Source: Siniperca chuatsi
Taxonomy: Eukaryota; Chordata; Actinopteri; Centrarchiformes; Sinipercidae
DNA length: 64,000 nt
Direction: 5' to 3'
NCBI RefSeq assembly: GCF_020085105.1
Contig: NC_058047.1
Span: 20,540,001-20,604,000, forward strand
A program made the position numbers and the translations under genes. Position 1 is the stretch's first letter; each line of letters begins with the position of its first letter. The notes under the pieces were generated by a model. It was not told the DNA's origin. It did not search any database and saw only the letters and a program-made list of their open reading frames with translations. Shown one piece after another: positions 25,969-36,135 of the stretch.

Positions 25969-28900
25969 TTACATGTCATCAGCATGTGGTCGCAGCCTGG
26001 CAGAGCGTTGTGGGTCCAAGGTCAAAGTAGTTATGTGTCCAGTAATTGGGTCTACATGGAAATGACCCATCCTTTCTTTCTCACTGCTGTTTAGAGACAT
26101 GGGCTCAAAACTGGACCGGTCTTGGTTCACTCCCAGCTTTCCCATCAGTGCGGTAATATCTTCCAATCCCCGGTCTCCTGGGAAATGCCGGTGCAGAGGC
26201 TCTGATTCATCCTCAGCAGAAAAGGAGGGGTCAGTGACATGCAGCACACGGGAAGCCTGTAGGTTCTGCAGGGACCGTGACTGGACTGTGTGAGAATAAG
26301 ACACAGAGAAAAAATAAACAAGTTCAAGCCTCTGTGGACATGCTGCTCTGCTTATTATTGTGTTATCGGCAAATCTTTACTATAAGTCCCTCTATTTAGC
26401 ATTTATAAGTAGTAAATAAACATTAAATGAATAGTTTATAACACACTATAATGTTGTTGTAAGCAGGTTTAAGTGTTTGTTAATGTACTTGTAAATAACT
26501 ATAACTCCTCCTGTGGGCACCCATAAGTGGAGGCTATAAACAGACAATGAATGACAATATAGTAAACACAGTGGTGCTAAGATAAAATATGTCTTTTACG
26601 AGAGATATATATAATTGCTTACAAAATACAGTATATTAATAAACACTTAACAATGTCACAACTACATTGTGGTATAGTTTTTTGAAGCTGTTAAATGGCA
26701 TAAGGTGACAAATTACACCTTAGTGCTGCGTAAATCCTAATCTTGCCTCCTAATTAAAAATTGACATTTCAGGCGGAGCAGGCTGTGAGGCTCTGCAGGT
26801 GAGGACCTTTCCAGCAGTGGGTGAGACCACAGTTCTAACAAGCTCCTCAGCTGTGATAGAGAGTTGCTGGATTAGTTGGCAGGTGAGCGCACAAAGCTGT
26901 TCGGTGCTAAAGGTTACTCACTTCTGACTGGACTGAAGTCTCCTTGGCTGACCTTGGTGTCGGAGAAGGGCTTGAGGCTTGGGAACAGGATTAGGGAGAA
27001 GGACAGCAGAAGCACCTAAGGGACAGAGAAAAAGAGAGTTAGGTAAAGGATGGCCGGAATAGGTGGAAAATACATCATTCACACTGAGTTCAAGTCAAAG
27101 AATGTTACTTGAAAATCTGTGTGTGCATTGTTGAACTTTTGAATGGCTAGTGGTTTGAATATTCCCTCCGTGAATATGCTTTCAGGTTGCAATGCTCAGA
27201 CGAAATGGTAATTGTTTTCTTGCTGTGCCTTTCTTGTGAAGCAAAGTATTCTGAGACTAAGTCATATTTATAGATTAAAAGTTACTATTTTAAATTCATG
27301 TTACCTCCTTGCACTTTATTCCATTGGAGTAATCAAAGGCAATACATGTCTTTGGTTCAGACACTGTATTTCTTTTTGTGGGGACTGTGCCTTTTTGTGT
27401 CCTTTGTGCTGTCTTGTCCATTGTGTACATATTTAGATTGGCCTTTCTTGATGGCTAATCCAGCTATACATGCTTTCAAAACATGTTTTCGTACATGTTT
27501 TCAATGGCCTGTAGTTGCTCTTAATGGTTTTAGTATTTTAGAATTTTAGAATCTTTTTATAAATTGATCTTACAAGTTTGATTGTTTCTGTTTCACATAT
27601 TTTGATATTGCCTTGTATTTTTATCATTGCCATTTATTGTTGTTATTGTGCCATTTTACTACTATTTGTGTACTTTTTGCTACTGATATAATTTTACTTG
27701 CTATTGTTATGCTTTGGTCAACTCCAGTTGTTTTAAACGAGCTATATTAATAAACTTGACTTGACTATAATGGTTGTTGCTATTTGGCTTGCTATGATGG
27801 TGAATATATGTTAATCATGAGTCATATGGCATGTCTGGGCAGTTTGTTTATCTGCCTGACACACACAGAGGACGTCCGTACCAGTACACATGTCCCAGTC
27901 TGGGCTGGCTTGTTAGATGTATTCATGACCAGCGCCTGCAGCCTGCGCAACTGTTCCATTAGTGACCTGTGGAGAGGATGGGGGCCATAAGAAAGACAAA
28001 AAAAAAAAAAAAATGGAAAAGACAGACAAAAATAATTGGATTAATAAGGGTTTTAGGGAACAAGAGGGTGAGGCAAGATAAATGGCTGCTAAAGGCAGTT
28101 TCTGAGTGGAAGAAATGTCATAACAAACATTGCCAGGAGATTAAAGAGGAATCAATGGTTGGAAATGGAAAGAAAAGTATTTTAAAATCCCTCACATGTT
28201 GCATTTCTCCAGCTGGGACACTTTTCTCTGCAGCTCCTGGTTGTGTGCATTGCAGGCAGCCATCCTAGAGGAGATAATACAATTAGAAAATATAATTACT
28301 TCACTTATTTTGATTGTGCAAAAAAAAAAACCCACAAATAAAACTATATTATTATTGTTTCATTAAAGCTCCATTAAGCAATACATATTTGAAAGCCAAG
28401 TGAAGGCAACCTGTTTAGGAAGAGTTTTAAAACTGCCTTTTTCATTCAGGAAGTGATTTAGGTGATTTTAGTCTAATATTTCCAAATTGCTTTCACTTTG
28501 CATTGCTGCCACATATTTTCCAAAGCATACATTACCATATGTCTGATATTAAACTACCTGTTCAGCACCTGATCCTCAAAACTCACATTTATCTGGAACA
28601 GTCCCTGCTCATAAATACATTACCATGCACTAATAATATACTGTAACTTTGATACAGAACTGATGATTACAAATCCAAAGCAAGTTTCGGGTCTCTGCAA
28701 GCTGATGTTTCAAAATATATTTTCAGCACTTTTCTCTGTGCGGTCTAATAATAGAGAGAGATGGTAAATATGGGGAGCGAGGGTAACGACATATGACAAA
28801 GGCCAGAATGGAACCACAGTTACACAACACAGCTAGCTCATCAGGATGCCACAAGATGACTTTCATAATGTACTGAAATGAACGGACCAAGCGCTGTCTG

Positions 28901-29445
28901 GAGGTTACAGAAAAAAAAAAGAAATCAAGAAATTCACTGTTTGCTTTTTAAAAATGGTTAGCATATTGAATATGTTGTTAACATGAAAAAAACATGTAAC
29001 AAAATAATCATGTCTCTTGTTACTCTTGTATGAATTAGATTCTTACCTGCTCTCCAGCCCATCAATATACTCCTTCTTCTTCTTCCTGCTCTCCTGGGCC
29101 GACTGCTTATTGCGAATCTTTCTGCGTATTTTCTTCAGAATCCTTTCTTCGTACTGATTGACAGAGGAAGGAATATTTTCCTTTTGAGCCTCTGCAGGAT
29201 AAACTCTGAGTGCTGATAGATGTTTTCATTGTTTAGGTAATGATAGCAATTTACCTTTGTAAGAGGTAGTTGGCTAGGTAGAGTCACTCCCTCCTTTGCC
29301 AAAAGCTTCTTCTCATCTTCATCGAGAATCAACTCTTGGATGGATTGTTGGGATGGGTGTGGGGTCTGGTGGTGAGATATAAATACTAATATTTAAAACA
29401 TAATCACTGCTGTTTGATTCAATCTTCTCTCTGCCCCCACACCTC

Positions 29446-29480
<35 letters not shown>

Positions 29481-32164
29481 TAGAGCCTCACAAGAAGTAG
29501 TTAAATGAGTGCAGACTATCAGGCCACCTTCATCACTCTCATTTCATGGCTACCTCAAAGTAATTATGGTGTGAGAACCTAAGTTGCATTCTGCCACTCT
29601 GTCCTTCATCTTATTAAGCTGGGCTGCGAAGATGGGATCAGTACCCGGGGTGAGCTGAAATCCACACCACTGCATACCCTCAAGTTTCAGAAGCACAAAC
29701 ACATTATTCTACTTGTGGTGATCTTGTGTATTCACTTGATCACCTCCACTTTTAGGAATATTTTTTTGGGGAATTAAATGATTATGATAAATATTATTTG
29801 CACGGCTGTGCAGTGGTTAGTACTGTCGCCTTGTGTGTTCGAACCTGTCGAACTCCCATGTGGAGTTTGCATGTTCTCTCTGTGCCTGCGTGGGTTTTCT
29901 GCGGGTGCTGCGGCTTCCTCCCACAGTCCAAAAGACCCGTAGGTGTGAATGTGAGTGTGAATGGTTTCTGTCTCTATGTGTCAGTCCTGTGATTAACTGG
30001 TGACCTGTCCAGGGTGTACCCACCACTCACCCAATGTCGCAGCCCTTCAAAGGCTAAGCGGGTATAGCCAAAGGATGGATGGATAGTGCAGCATAAGCCT
30101 TTGTCTCCACAAAATGCAATTTAGTCATAATACATAATTGCAAACTCTCCACACTTTAAAGAGGTCATATCACAGAAATCATAAGGGAACTAACAAATTA
30201 TTGAGAAGTTCGACTTCAACAAAATACTAACTTCATTGTTTCTCTGCATGCTCAGCAAACCTTCGTATAAACAAAAGTTTAAACAAACAAATTTAATTTG
30301 CTATTCCAAAGGCCTCACCCCTTGGTGAATCCATGATTTCAGTAAGTGTAGTCACCGACTTTTCCCCAAAATACACATGCACACACACACACACACACAC
30401 ACACACCACAGGATGTGCAAACACACATAAGACACTATTGCTTTGTCAAATTCCCACCACAACCATGATATACTTACGGGCTCCGGTGTGCCAGACAGCA
30501 GCAGATCCTTAACAGTTAGCGGGAAGCCAGAGGACAGCTGCGGCCTATGTACATCAGGGGTATATTGTGTAATCCTCGTCCTGCCCGTTGGGAAGGTGGG
30601 CTCCCAGTCATCTGCACCCACACAGACAGAAGGATTCACATAAACGCACGCAAACAAAGATCAATAAGACATAGTGTCATTGTTTGGATTTTGCGATAAA
30701 CAACAACAAGAAAACTGAGAAATTACATTTGTGGCTGAAATTTCATATTCACAGTTGTTCACAACCATGACTGGAAAACACTATTTAATATATTGTAATC
30801 AGAATAAAATGAGGATGTTACAAGAGCTTAGTCAATTAACAGAAAATTAATTGGCAACAATTTGATTTTTGAATTTCAATTGATTAACTGTTTAAGTCAT
30901 TTTTTTTATAAAAAAGTGGAAAAAATGTGTAGGTTCTCAAATGTGAATGTTTTCTGGTTTTATTACTCCTCTATGATACATTGAATATCTTTGGGTTTTG
31001 GACTGTTGGTCAGACAAAGCAAGACATCTTTGGACTCTTAGAACTTGTGACAAGCACAAATTTTCACGGTTTGCTGACATTTTATAGGCCAAACAATAAA
31101 TTGATTAAACAAGAAAATAACCTGTAGATCAAGCGATAATGAAAACAAGCATTAGTTGCACCCCTAGATGTTATAATGTGTGCCATTATGAATGTTTTTC
31201 TTGTGGATATTTCTGACTCACTGATGTCAATGGAGACGTTGGCTTCTAGAGCTGCCTTAGTTTGTGGCCTTGTTCCGAAATACTGAGCATCCCCAGGGGG
31301 GCTCTCGGGGCGTGGAGGGCTGTCCATCTGGTCTGATGGAGGGTCCTCACTGATCCCGCTGTCACTGGGCGAAGGGGACCAGAGAGGCGAGCCTGACACA
31401 GAATCACTTCCACTCAGGAGGGCGTTGAGGAAGTCGTCATTTGCCTGTTCGGCCGGCTGCAGCATCTGCTGGATGAAAACCCTAAGGGCTATCATTAGTC
31501 TGTCTGTGTGAGATGACAACATGGCGAGAGAACCTACAGAATATGTCGAGCAGGAACAACACATTAGATACAAAGCAAACAGTTATTTGTAGCATGTATG
31601 AGTGACATTCGAGATCCCACAGTTTCACGCACATGTGGGTCCTGGATTGGCCAGGTGTGATGGTTGCCATGGTGTCCTGTTTCCTCATGACGAAGAATTC
31701 CATCGTTTTGGTCAAACAGCCAGTCGAGCAGCTCTATGCCATCACAACCCTGAAATGAGATCATGACATTTAATGGCAACACACAGGACTATGTCTTTCG
31801 TGCAAAAACAACAAGACTATAAAGGTTTCATATACTGCCAGCTGGGGACTGCTTTTTACTGCCAAACCATTCACCATGAACACACTGTACTGTACTAAAC
31901 GTTTCCCCAATCTGCCTAGATATCTGTCAGTCTCTGTGACCATTTTTTTAATAAAATTATATCCTTTCAGTTCCATTCTAAAACAGGCATTTCTCTGTAG
32001 ATTTAGGTAGATTTAAGATTTTGATGTAGGCTTTTAATTTGCTCTCAAGCCTGAACTTTGCTCTGTGGGCTTGCCTCAATATCCCATAGCTGGCAAACTA
32101 TAATGCAATAAAAATGATAATATTATAATATAATATGATTTACCTGATCTTGGTAGTGCTCCAT
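25969..32164 (-). CDS. creb3l3: CREB3L3 (CREB-H), ER-membrane bZIP transcription factor, 10 coding exons
   Basis: Coding exons in transcript order: 32164-32144, 31749-31633, 31468-31222, 30611-30478, 29365-29255, 29153-29047, 28264-28196, 27966-27882, 27015-26922, 26285-25969. All have GT/AG borders and join in phase to 433 residues plus stop. N-terminal MEHYQDQ runs into [20 protein letters not shown] (human CREB3L3: ELLDLLFDRQDGILRH). Then come an acidic activation region with SDSGISED (81-88), [10 protein letters not shown] (160-169), [20 protein letters not shown], and a bZIP with basic region [20 protein letters not shown] (about 217-236) and zipper to about 290. A single membrane span lies at about 295-311. 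A luminal RSLQ (332-335) sits where human has RTLH, fitting the site-1 protease consensus. The luminal tail ends HADDM, as I recall for fish creb3l3a. In mammals the protein is cut in the Golgi and activates liver acute-phase, lipid and gluconeogenic genes. The exon 3 acceptor could shift by one CAG codon. creb3l3a versus creb3l3b is undecided; CREB3L4 is less likely because exon 2 matches CREB3L3. Confidence 0.94.
26384..26710. repeat. AT-rich fold-back-like repeat in creb3l3 intron 9
   Basis: TAAATAAACATTAAATGAATAG on the left and ATTAATAAACACTTAACAATG on the right, with the CTGTGGGCACCCATAAGTGG centre, look like a MITE. Arm pairing is weak and the family is not recognised. Confidence 0.4.
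27570..27768 (+). mobile_element. 3' end of a retroelement with TTGAC tail, creb3l3 intron 8
   Basis: TTTAAACGAGCTATATTAATAAACTTGACTTGAC at 27731-27766 parallels the 11.2 kb tail with another pentamer. T-rich 3' UTR-like sequence lies upstream. Antisense to creb3l3. Confidence 0.55.
29443..29480. repeat. (CCT)n plus poly-C tract, creb3l3 intron 4
   Basis: About nine CCT units followed by about a dozen C, giving a polypyrimidine strand asymmetry. Confidence 0.9.
29799..30086 (+). mobile_element. tRNA-derived SINE-like repeat in creb3l3 intron 4
   Basis: Begins with a tRNA-like head (GTGCAGTGGTTAGTACTGTC resembling box A; TGTTCGAACC resembling box B). It continues TGTGGAGTTTGCATGTTCTC, GGCTTCCTCCCACAGTCCAA and GTGAATGTGAGTGTGAATGG, and ends with GGATGGATGGATAG tail repeats. 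Plus strand, antisense to creb3l3. Confidence 0.75.
30380..30406. repeat. (CA)n microsatellite, creb3l3 intron 4
   Basis: About 13 CA units roughly 70 bases from the exon 4 donor; on the creb3l3 strand this is a GT tract. Confidence 0.92.
30825..31171. repeat. hAT-like non-autonomous repeat in creb3l3 intron 3
   Basis: TCTCAAATGTGAATGTTTTC, ATTACTCCTCTATGATACAT, ATATCTTTGGGTTTTGGAC, ACATTTTATAGGCCAAACA and the end AGTTGCACCCCTA match a well-known percomorph family whose termini read TAGGGCTGCAACTAA. Confidence 0.65.
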
Positions 32165-32281
32165 TGTTCCCTTGCTTGGGTGGTACACCAAAGAAACCCC
32201 CAAGACTACTTAGACCCAGCCAAAATATCCAATTTACTTGTTGTGGAGTAGCTTTGTCTCTGTTCCTAAAGAGTCTCCGCT

Positions 32282-32400
32282 GTATCTCTCAACTCTTCTT
32301 CTCGGGTCCAAAGTTTAAACTCCAACGCACCCAGCCAACTAGCTTGCTTTGTCCCCATTGGCTACAAGGAGATAAAATCTGATTGGTAGCCAAGAGTACA
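32282..32400 (-). promoter_or_regulatory. creb3l3: probable creb3l3 core promoter: two CCAAT boxes, TTTAAA element, HNF4-like site
   Basis: Reading the minus strand towards the creb3l3 ATG, CCAAT boxes lie at 32386-32382 and 32361-32357, about 220 and 195 bases before the start codon. A GTTTAAAC TATA-like element and an overlapping HNF4/DR1-like sequence (plus strand GGGTCCAAAGTTTA, 32304-32317) follow at about -140 to -150. This fits a liver-expressed promoter, because mammalian CREB3L3 is an HNF4A-responsive liver gene. The 5' UTR would be about 100 bases. This is motif reading only, with no transcript data. Confidence 0.45.
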
Positions 32401-33448
32401 CAACTAAGGAACTTCACAAGTTGGTCTATCTGGAGACGGAGGACATGAAGTCTCCACTAAGATATAAAACACCAGGAAGGTCAAAGTCTGTTGTTTCCCC
32501 TAATTTTTTCAAAAGCTTATTGACATAAGGATAGCTCTGAGCTTTGGCACATATTCATAACACAATGGACATACAATAGCCAGGTTCTGATTAAAAAGTC
32601 AACAACACTGCTTTTAAAAAATATTATAGAATAAGAGCATTTCTACCAATCTGTACTTTTTATTAAATTGTTACACACAATTTATGTATGTGTCTTAAAT
32701 CATATTGGTTAAGTAAATAAATAAATAATTACACATAGTTTTCATTAGTGTGTTATGGCAGTTCTTGAGGAAACTGGCTTATTAAGGGAATGATTCATTT
32801 TTTTTTTACAATAAATGGGAATATAAAAAGCGTCCTGAGGTCTCTTAAAGCACTAATCAGCTTTTAAGGAGGCTTAAAAAATGAATGTACTGCACTGTAA
32901 TGGATGAAAACATAATTACACAGAAACAATTTGGACCCTCTCCTTATAATTTATGGGATTAATTTGAGGGTCTAATTCTTTTTTTCCCCCAAAACTTCAA
33001 AACCCAGAGTGTACCTCAACAAGTACATGAACAAATGAATTCATTGTAGAGGAACCTTGAAAGCACAAACCATATCCATATCCATATTAGAGATGTAGTT
33101 ATAAATAGACGCTATGAATGTTCATGTTAGACTGAGAGAAAGAAAACAAAATAGAACAGGACAACATACAAAAAGAGGAGCAGTGTTCTGAAGATGTAGT
33201 AGCAGGTTATGCAACTTGAAGCTTTCTGATTTTTTTTTAATTAGCCAGTGCAGTTTTCATATACAGAGTTTACTTTTGCCATCTACAGATTTGTCCCCAC
33301 ATTTACTGAATTTTTGAATGTCTTGAAATTCCCTCTAAATGTCTGTGTGGAAATGCACAAGAAGAGATTGATTGAAAAGCTGTCTGAGAGGGTGCATTCA
33401 TGTACAGTTGTAGAGGTTGAAAAAAGGACTTTCTCACAGTTGACTCTT
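32401..33448. other. intergenic upstream of creb3l3, nothing recognised
   Basis: AT-rich sequence with no coding or repeat signature that I recognise. Confidence 0.5.
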
Positions 33449-33930
33449 AAAGGGATTGTCTGACATTTTGGGAAATATACTTATTAGTTTTCTTGCAGTG
33501 TTAGATGATGAGATTGATACCACTCTCATGTCAGTACAGTAAATATGAAGCTACAGCCAGCAGCTGGTTAGCTTAGCTTAACACAAAGAAGGGAAACAGC
33601 TAGCCTGGTTCTGTCAGAAGGTAACAAAATCAGCCTACCAGCACCTCTAAAAAAATTTCACGTCGTGTCATTTTTACATATTTTGTATGGATTAAACAAA
33701 CGAAAGATATAATGTGTTTATTAGTGAGCTTTAGAGGTGCTAGTAGGCAGGCTTTGTTAATTTTGGACAGAGCCAGGCTAGCTGTTTCCTCCTGTTTCCA
33801 GTCTTTGTGCTAACAGCTAAGCTGGCTAGCTATAGCTACATATTTACCATGTTAAAGTGGTATCAATCTTCTCATCTAACTCTCAATAAGGAAGTCAATA
33901 AGCACATTTCATATTTCACAAAAGAAGAAT
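33449..33930. mobile_element. fold-back non-autonomous element with about 200-bp inverted arms
   Basis: The left arm (GTTAGATGATGAGATTGATA, TTAGCTTAGCTTAACACAAA, CTAGCCTGGTTCTGTC, CACCTCTAAA) is the inverted copy of the right arm (TTTAGAGGTGCTAG, GACAGAGCCAGGCTAGCTGT, TTTGTGCTAACAGCTAAGCT, TCTTCTCATCTAAC). There is no coding content. The DNA-transposon superfamily is not recognised. Confidence 0.8.
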
Positions 33931-34153
33931 GACATAATCATTATTGCTTTATTATCTGATGGAGAAAGGTTCCAAAGGGCAAAAGCTCTGTAATAACTCC
34001 ACGAGCTGTTTTTCAAAACTTCAGCTCTGAAAAGAAGCTCTATGACAAACGCAGAGTGAGTGTACAGTAGGAAAGTCAAGTTTCATAGCCCCAATTTCAT
34101 GTTGGTTATCAACAGCATTGTCAGATAGAGACAGATGTGTTTCATGTGCCGCC

Positions 34154-34247
<94 letters not shown>

Positions 34248-34258
34248 ATATATATATA
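34154..34258. repeat. (CTAT)n then (TA)n microsatellite, left flank of the Tc1 element
   Basis: About 22 CTAT units run into a short TA tract ending just before the Tc1 target TA. Confidence 0.97.
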
Positions 34259-34262
34259 AATA

Positions 34263-35907
34263 CAGTTGTATGCAAAAGTTTAGGAACCCCTGACAATTTC
34301 CATGATTTTCATTTATAAATATTTGGGTGTTTGGATCAGCAATTTCATTTTGATCTATCAAATAACTGAAGGACACAGTAATATTTCAGTAGTGAAATGA
34401 GATTTATTGGATTAACAGAAAATGTGCAATATGCATCAAAACAAAATTAGACAGGTGCATAAATTTGGGCACCCCAACAGAAAAATCACATCAATATTTA
34501 GTAGAGCCTCCTTTAGCAGAAATAACAGCCTCTAGACGCTTCCTATAGCCTGTAATGAGTGTCTGGATTCTGGATGAATGTATTTTGGACCATTCCTCCT
34601 TACAAAACATCTCCAGTTGAGTTAGGTTTGATGGTTGCCGAGCATGGACAGTCCGCTTCAAATCACCCCACAGATGTTCAATGATATTCAGGTCTGGGGA
34701 CTGGGATGGCCATTCCAGAACATTGTACTTGTTCCTCTGCATAAAGGCCAGAGTAGATTTTGAGCAGTGTTTTGGGTCGTTGTCTTGTTGAAATATCCAG
34801 CCCCGGCGTAACTTCAACTTTGTGACTGATTCCTCAACATTATTCTCAAGAATCTGCTGATATTGAGTGGAATCCATGCAACCCTCAACTTTAACCAGAT
34901 TCCCAGTACCGGCACTGGCCACACAACCCCACAGCATGATGGAACCTCCACCAAATTTTACTGTGGGTAGCAAGTGTTTTTCTTGAAACGTTGTGTTCTT
35001 TTTCCGCCATGCATAACGCCCCTTGTTATGACCAAATAACTCAATCTTTGTTTCATCAGTCCACAGCACCTTATTCCAAAATGAAGCTGGCTTGTCCAAA
35101 TGTGTGTTTGCATACCTCAAGCGACTCCGTTTGTGGCGTGTGTGCAGAAAAGGCTTCTTTCGCATCACTCTCCCATACAGCTTCTCCTTGTGCAAAGTGC
35201 GCTGAATTGTTGAACGATGCACAGTGACACCATCTGCAGCAAGTTGATGTTGTAGGTCTTTGGAGGTGGTCTGTGGGCTGTTTTTGACCGTTCTCACCAT
35301 CCTTCGCCTTTGCCTCTCCAATATTTTATGTGGCCTGCCACTTCTGGCCTTAACAAGAACTGTGCCTGTGGTCCTCCATTTCCTCACTATGTTCCTCACA
35401 GTGGACACTGACAGCTTATATTTCTGCGATAACTTTTGTAGCCTCCCCTAAACCATAATGTAGAACAATCTTTTTTCAGGTCATTTGAGAGTTGTTTTGA
35501 GGCCCCCATGTTGCCACTCTTCAGAGGAGAGTCAAAGAGAACAACAACTTTCAATTGGCCACCTTAAATACCTTTTCTCATGATTGGATGCACCTGTCTA
35601 TGAAGTTCAAGGCTTAATGAGCTCACCAAACCAATTGTGTGTTCCAATTAATCAGTGCTAAGTAGTTACAGGTATTCAAATCAACAAAATGACAAGGGTG
35701 CCCAAATTTATGCACCTGTCTAATTTCGTTTTGATGCATATTGCACATTTTCTGTTAATCCAATAAACCTAATTTCACTACTGAAATATTACTGTGTCCT
35801 TCAGTTATTTGATAGATCAAAATGAAATTGCTGATCCAAACACCCAAATATTTATAAATGAAAATCATGGAAATTGTCAGGGGTTCCTAAACTTTTGCAT
35901 ACAACTG
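34263..35907 (-). mobile_element. complete Tc1/mariner element, 1645 bp, IR/DR type
   Basis: Begins CAGTTGTATGCAAAAG and ends with its reverse complement. TA dinucleotides at 34261-34262 and 35908-35909 are the expected target duplication. The terminal inverted repeats are about 212 bp (34263-34474 and 35697-35907) and differ at only about 3 positions when read by eye. Each contains an outer direct repeat (ATGCAAAAGTTTAGGAACCCC) and an inner one (TGCATAAATTTGGGCACCCC), the IR/DR layout of several fish Tc1 families. The internal transposase reads on the minus strand and is frameshifted. The insertion lies within a CTAT/TA/GATA microsatellite. Confidence 0.95.
34491..35510 (-). pseudogene. Tc1-like DD34E transposase, N-terminus frameshifted
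   Basis: The long open part (34491-35408, about 305 residues) encodes a paired-like helix-turn-helix region (VRNIVRKWRTTGTV, SGRPHKI) and the catalytic core. Its motifs are WTDETKIELFG (first Asp), QQDNDPKHCSKST (second Asp) and SPDLNIIEHLWGDLKR (Glu), with 34 residues between second Asp and Glu. The natural start appears to be the ATG at 35510 (MGASKQLSNDLKK), but that frame hits a stop after about 37 codons. At least two indels separate it from the main frame. The catalytic triad is intact, yet this copy cannot make a normal full-length enzyme. The stop lies just inside the left inverted repeat. Confidence 0.93.
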
Positions 35908-35909
35908 TA

Positions 35910-35961
<52 letters not shown>

Positions 35962-35973
35962 TAGATAGATAGT
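35908..35973. repeat. (TA)n then (GATA)n microsatellite, right flank of the Tc1 element
   Basis: A TA tract (with one TG) passes into four to five GATA units, the reverse complement of the CTAT array on the left flank. Confidence 0.97.
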
Positions 35974-35977
35974 GAAA

Positions 35978-36135
35978 TAACTATTGGATGGATTGACATG
36001 AAATTTGCTACAGACATCCATGTTCCCCTCAGGATTAATTATTATAGGCTAACTTTTGTGACCCCCTGACTATTAATTTAGCACCACCAGCAAGTAAAAA
36101 TTTTAATTAATTGTTTCTGAACAAATACCTGGAAC
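35978..36135. repeat. fragment of the 7.9-9.4 kb repeat family
   Basis: AACTATTGGATGGATTGACA, TGCTACAGACATCCATG and CCCCTCAGGATTAATTATTA parallel 9030-9130. It directly abuts the GATA microsatellite. Confidence 0.65.

Noticed and set aside
29801..29860. tRNA-like A and B box motifs
   Set aside because: Part of the SINE head; the cloverleaf is not complete enough for a functional tRNA gene.
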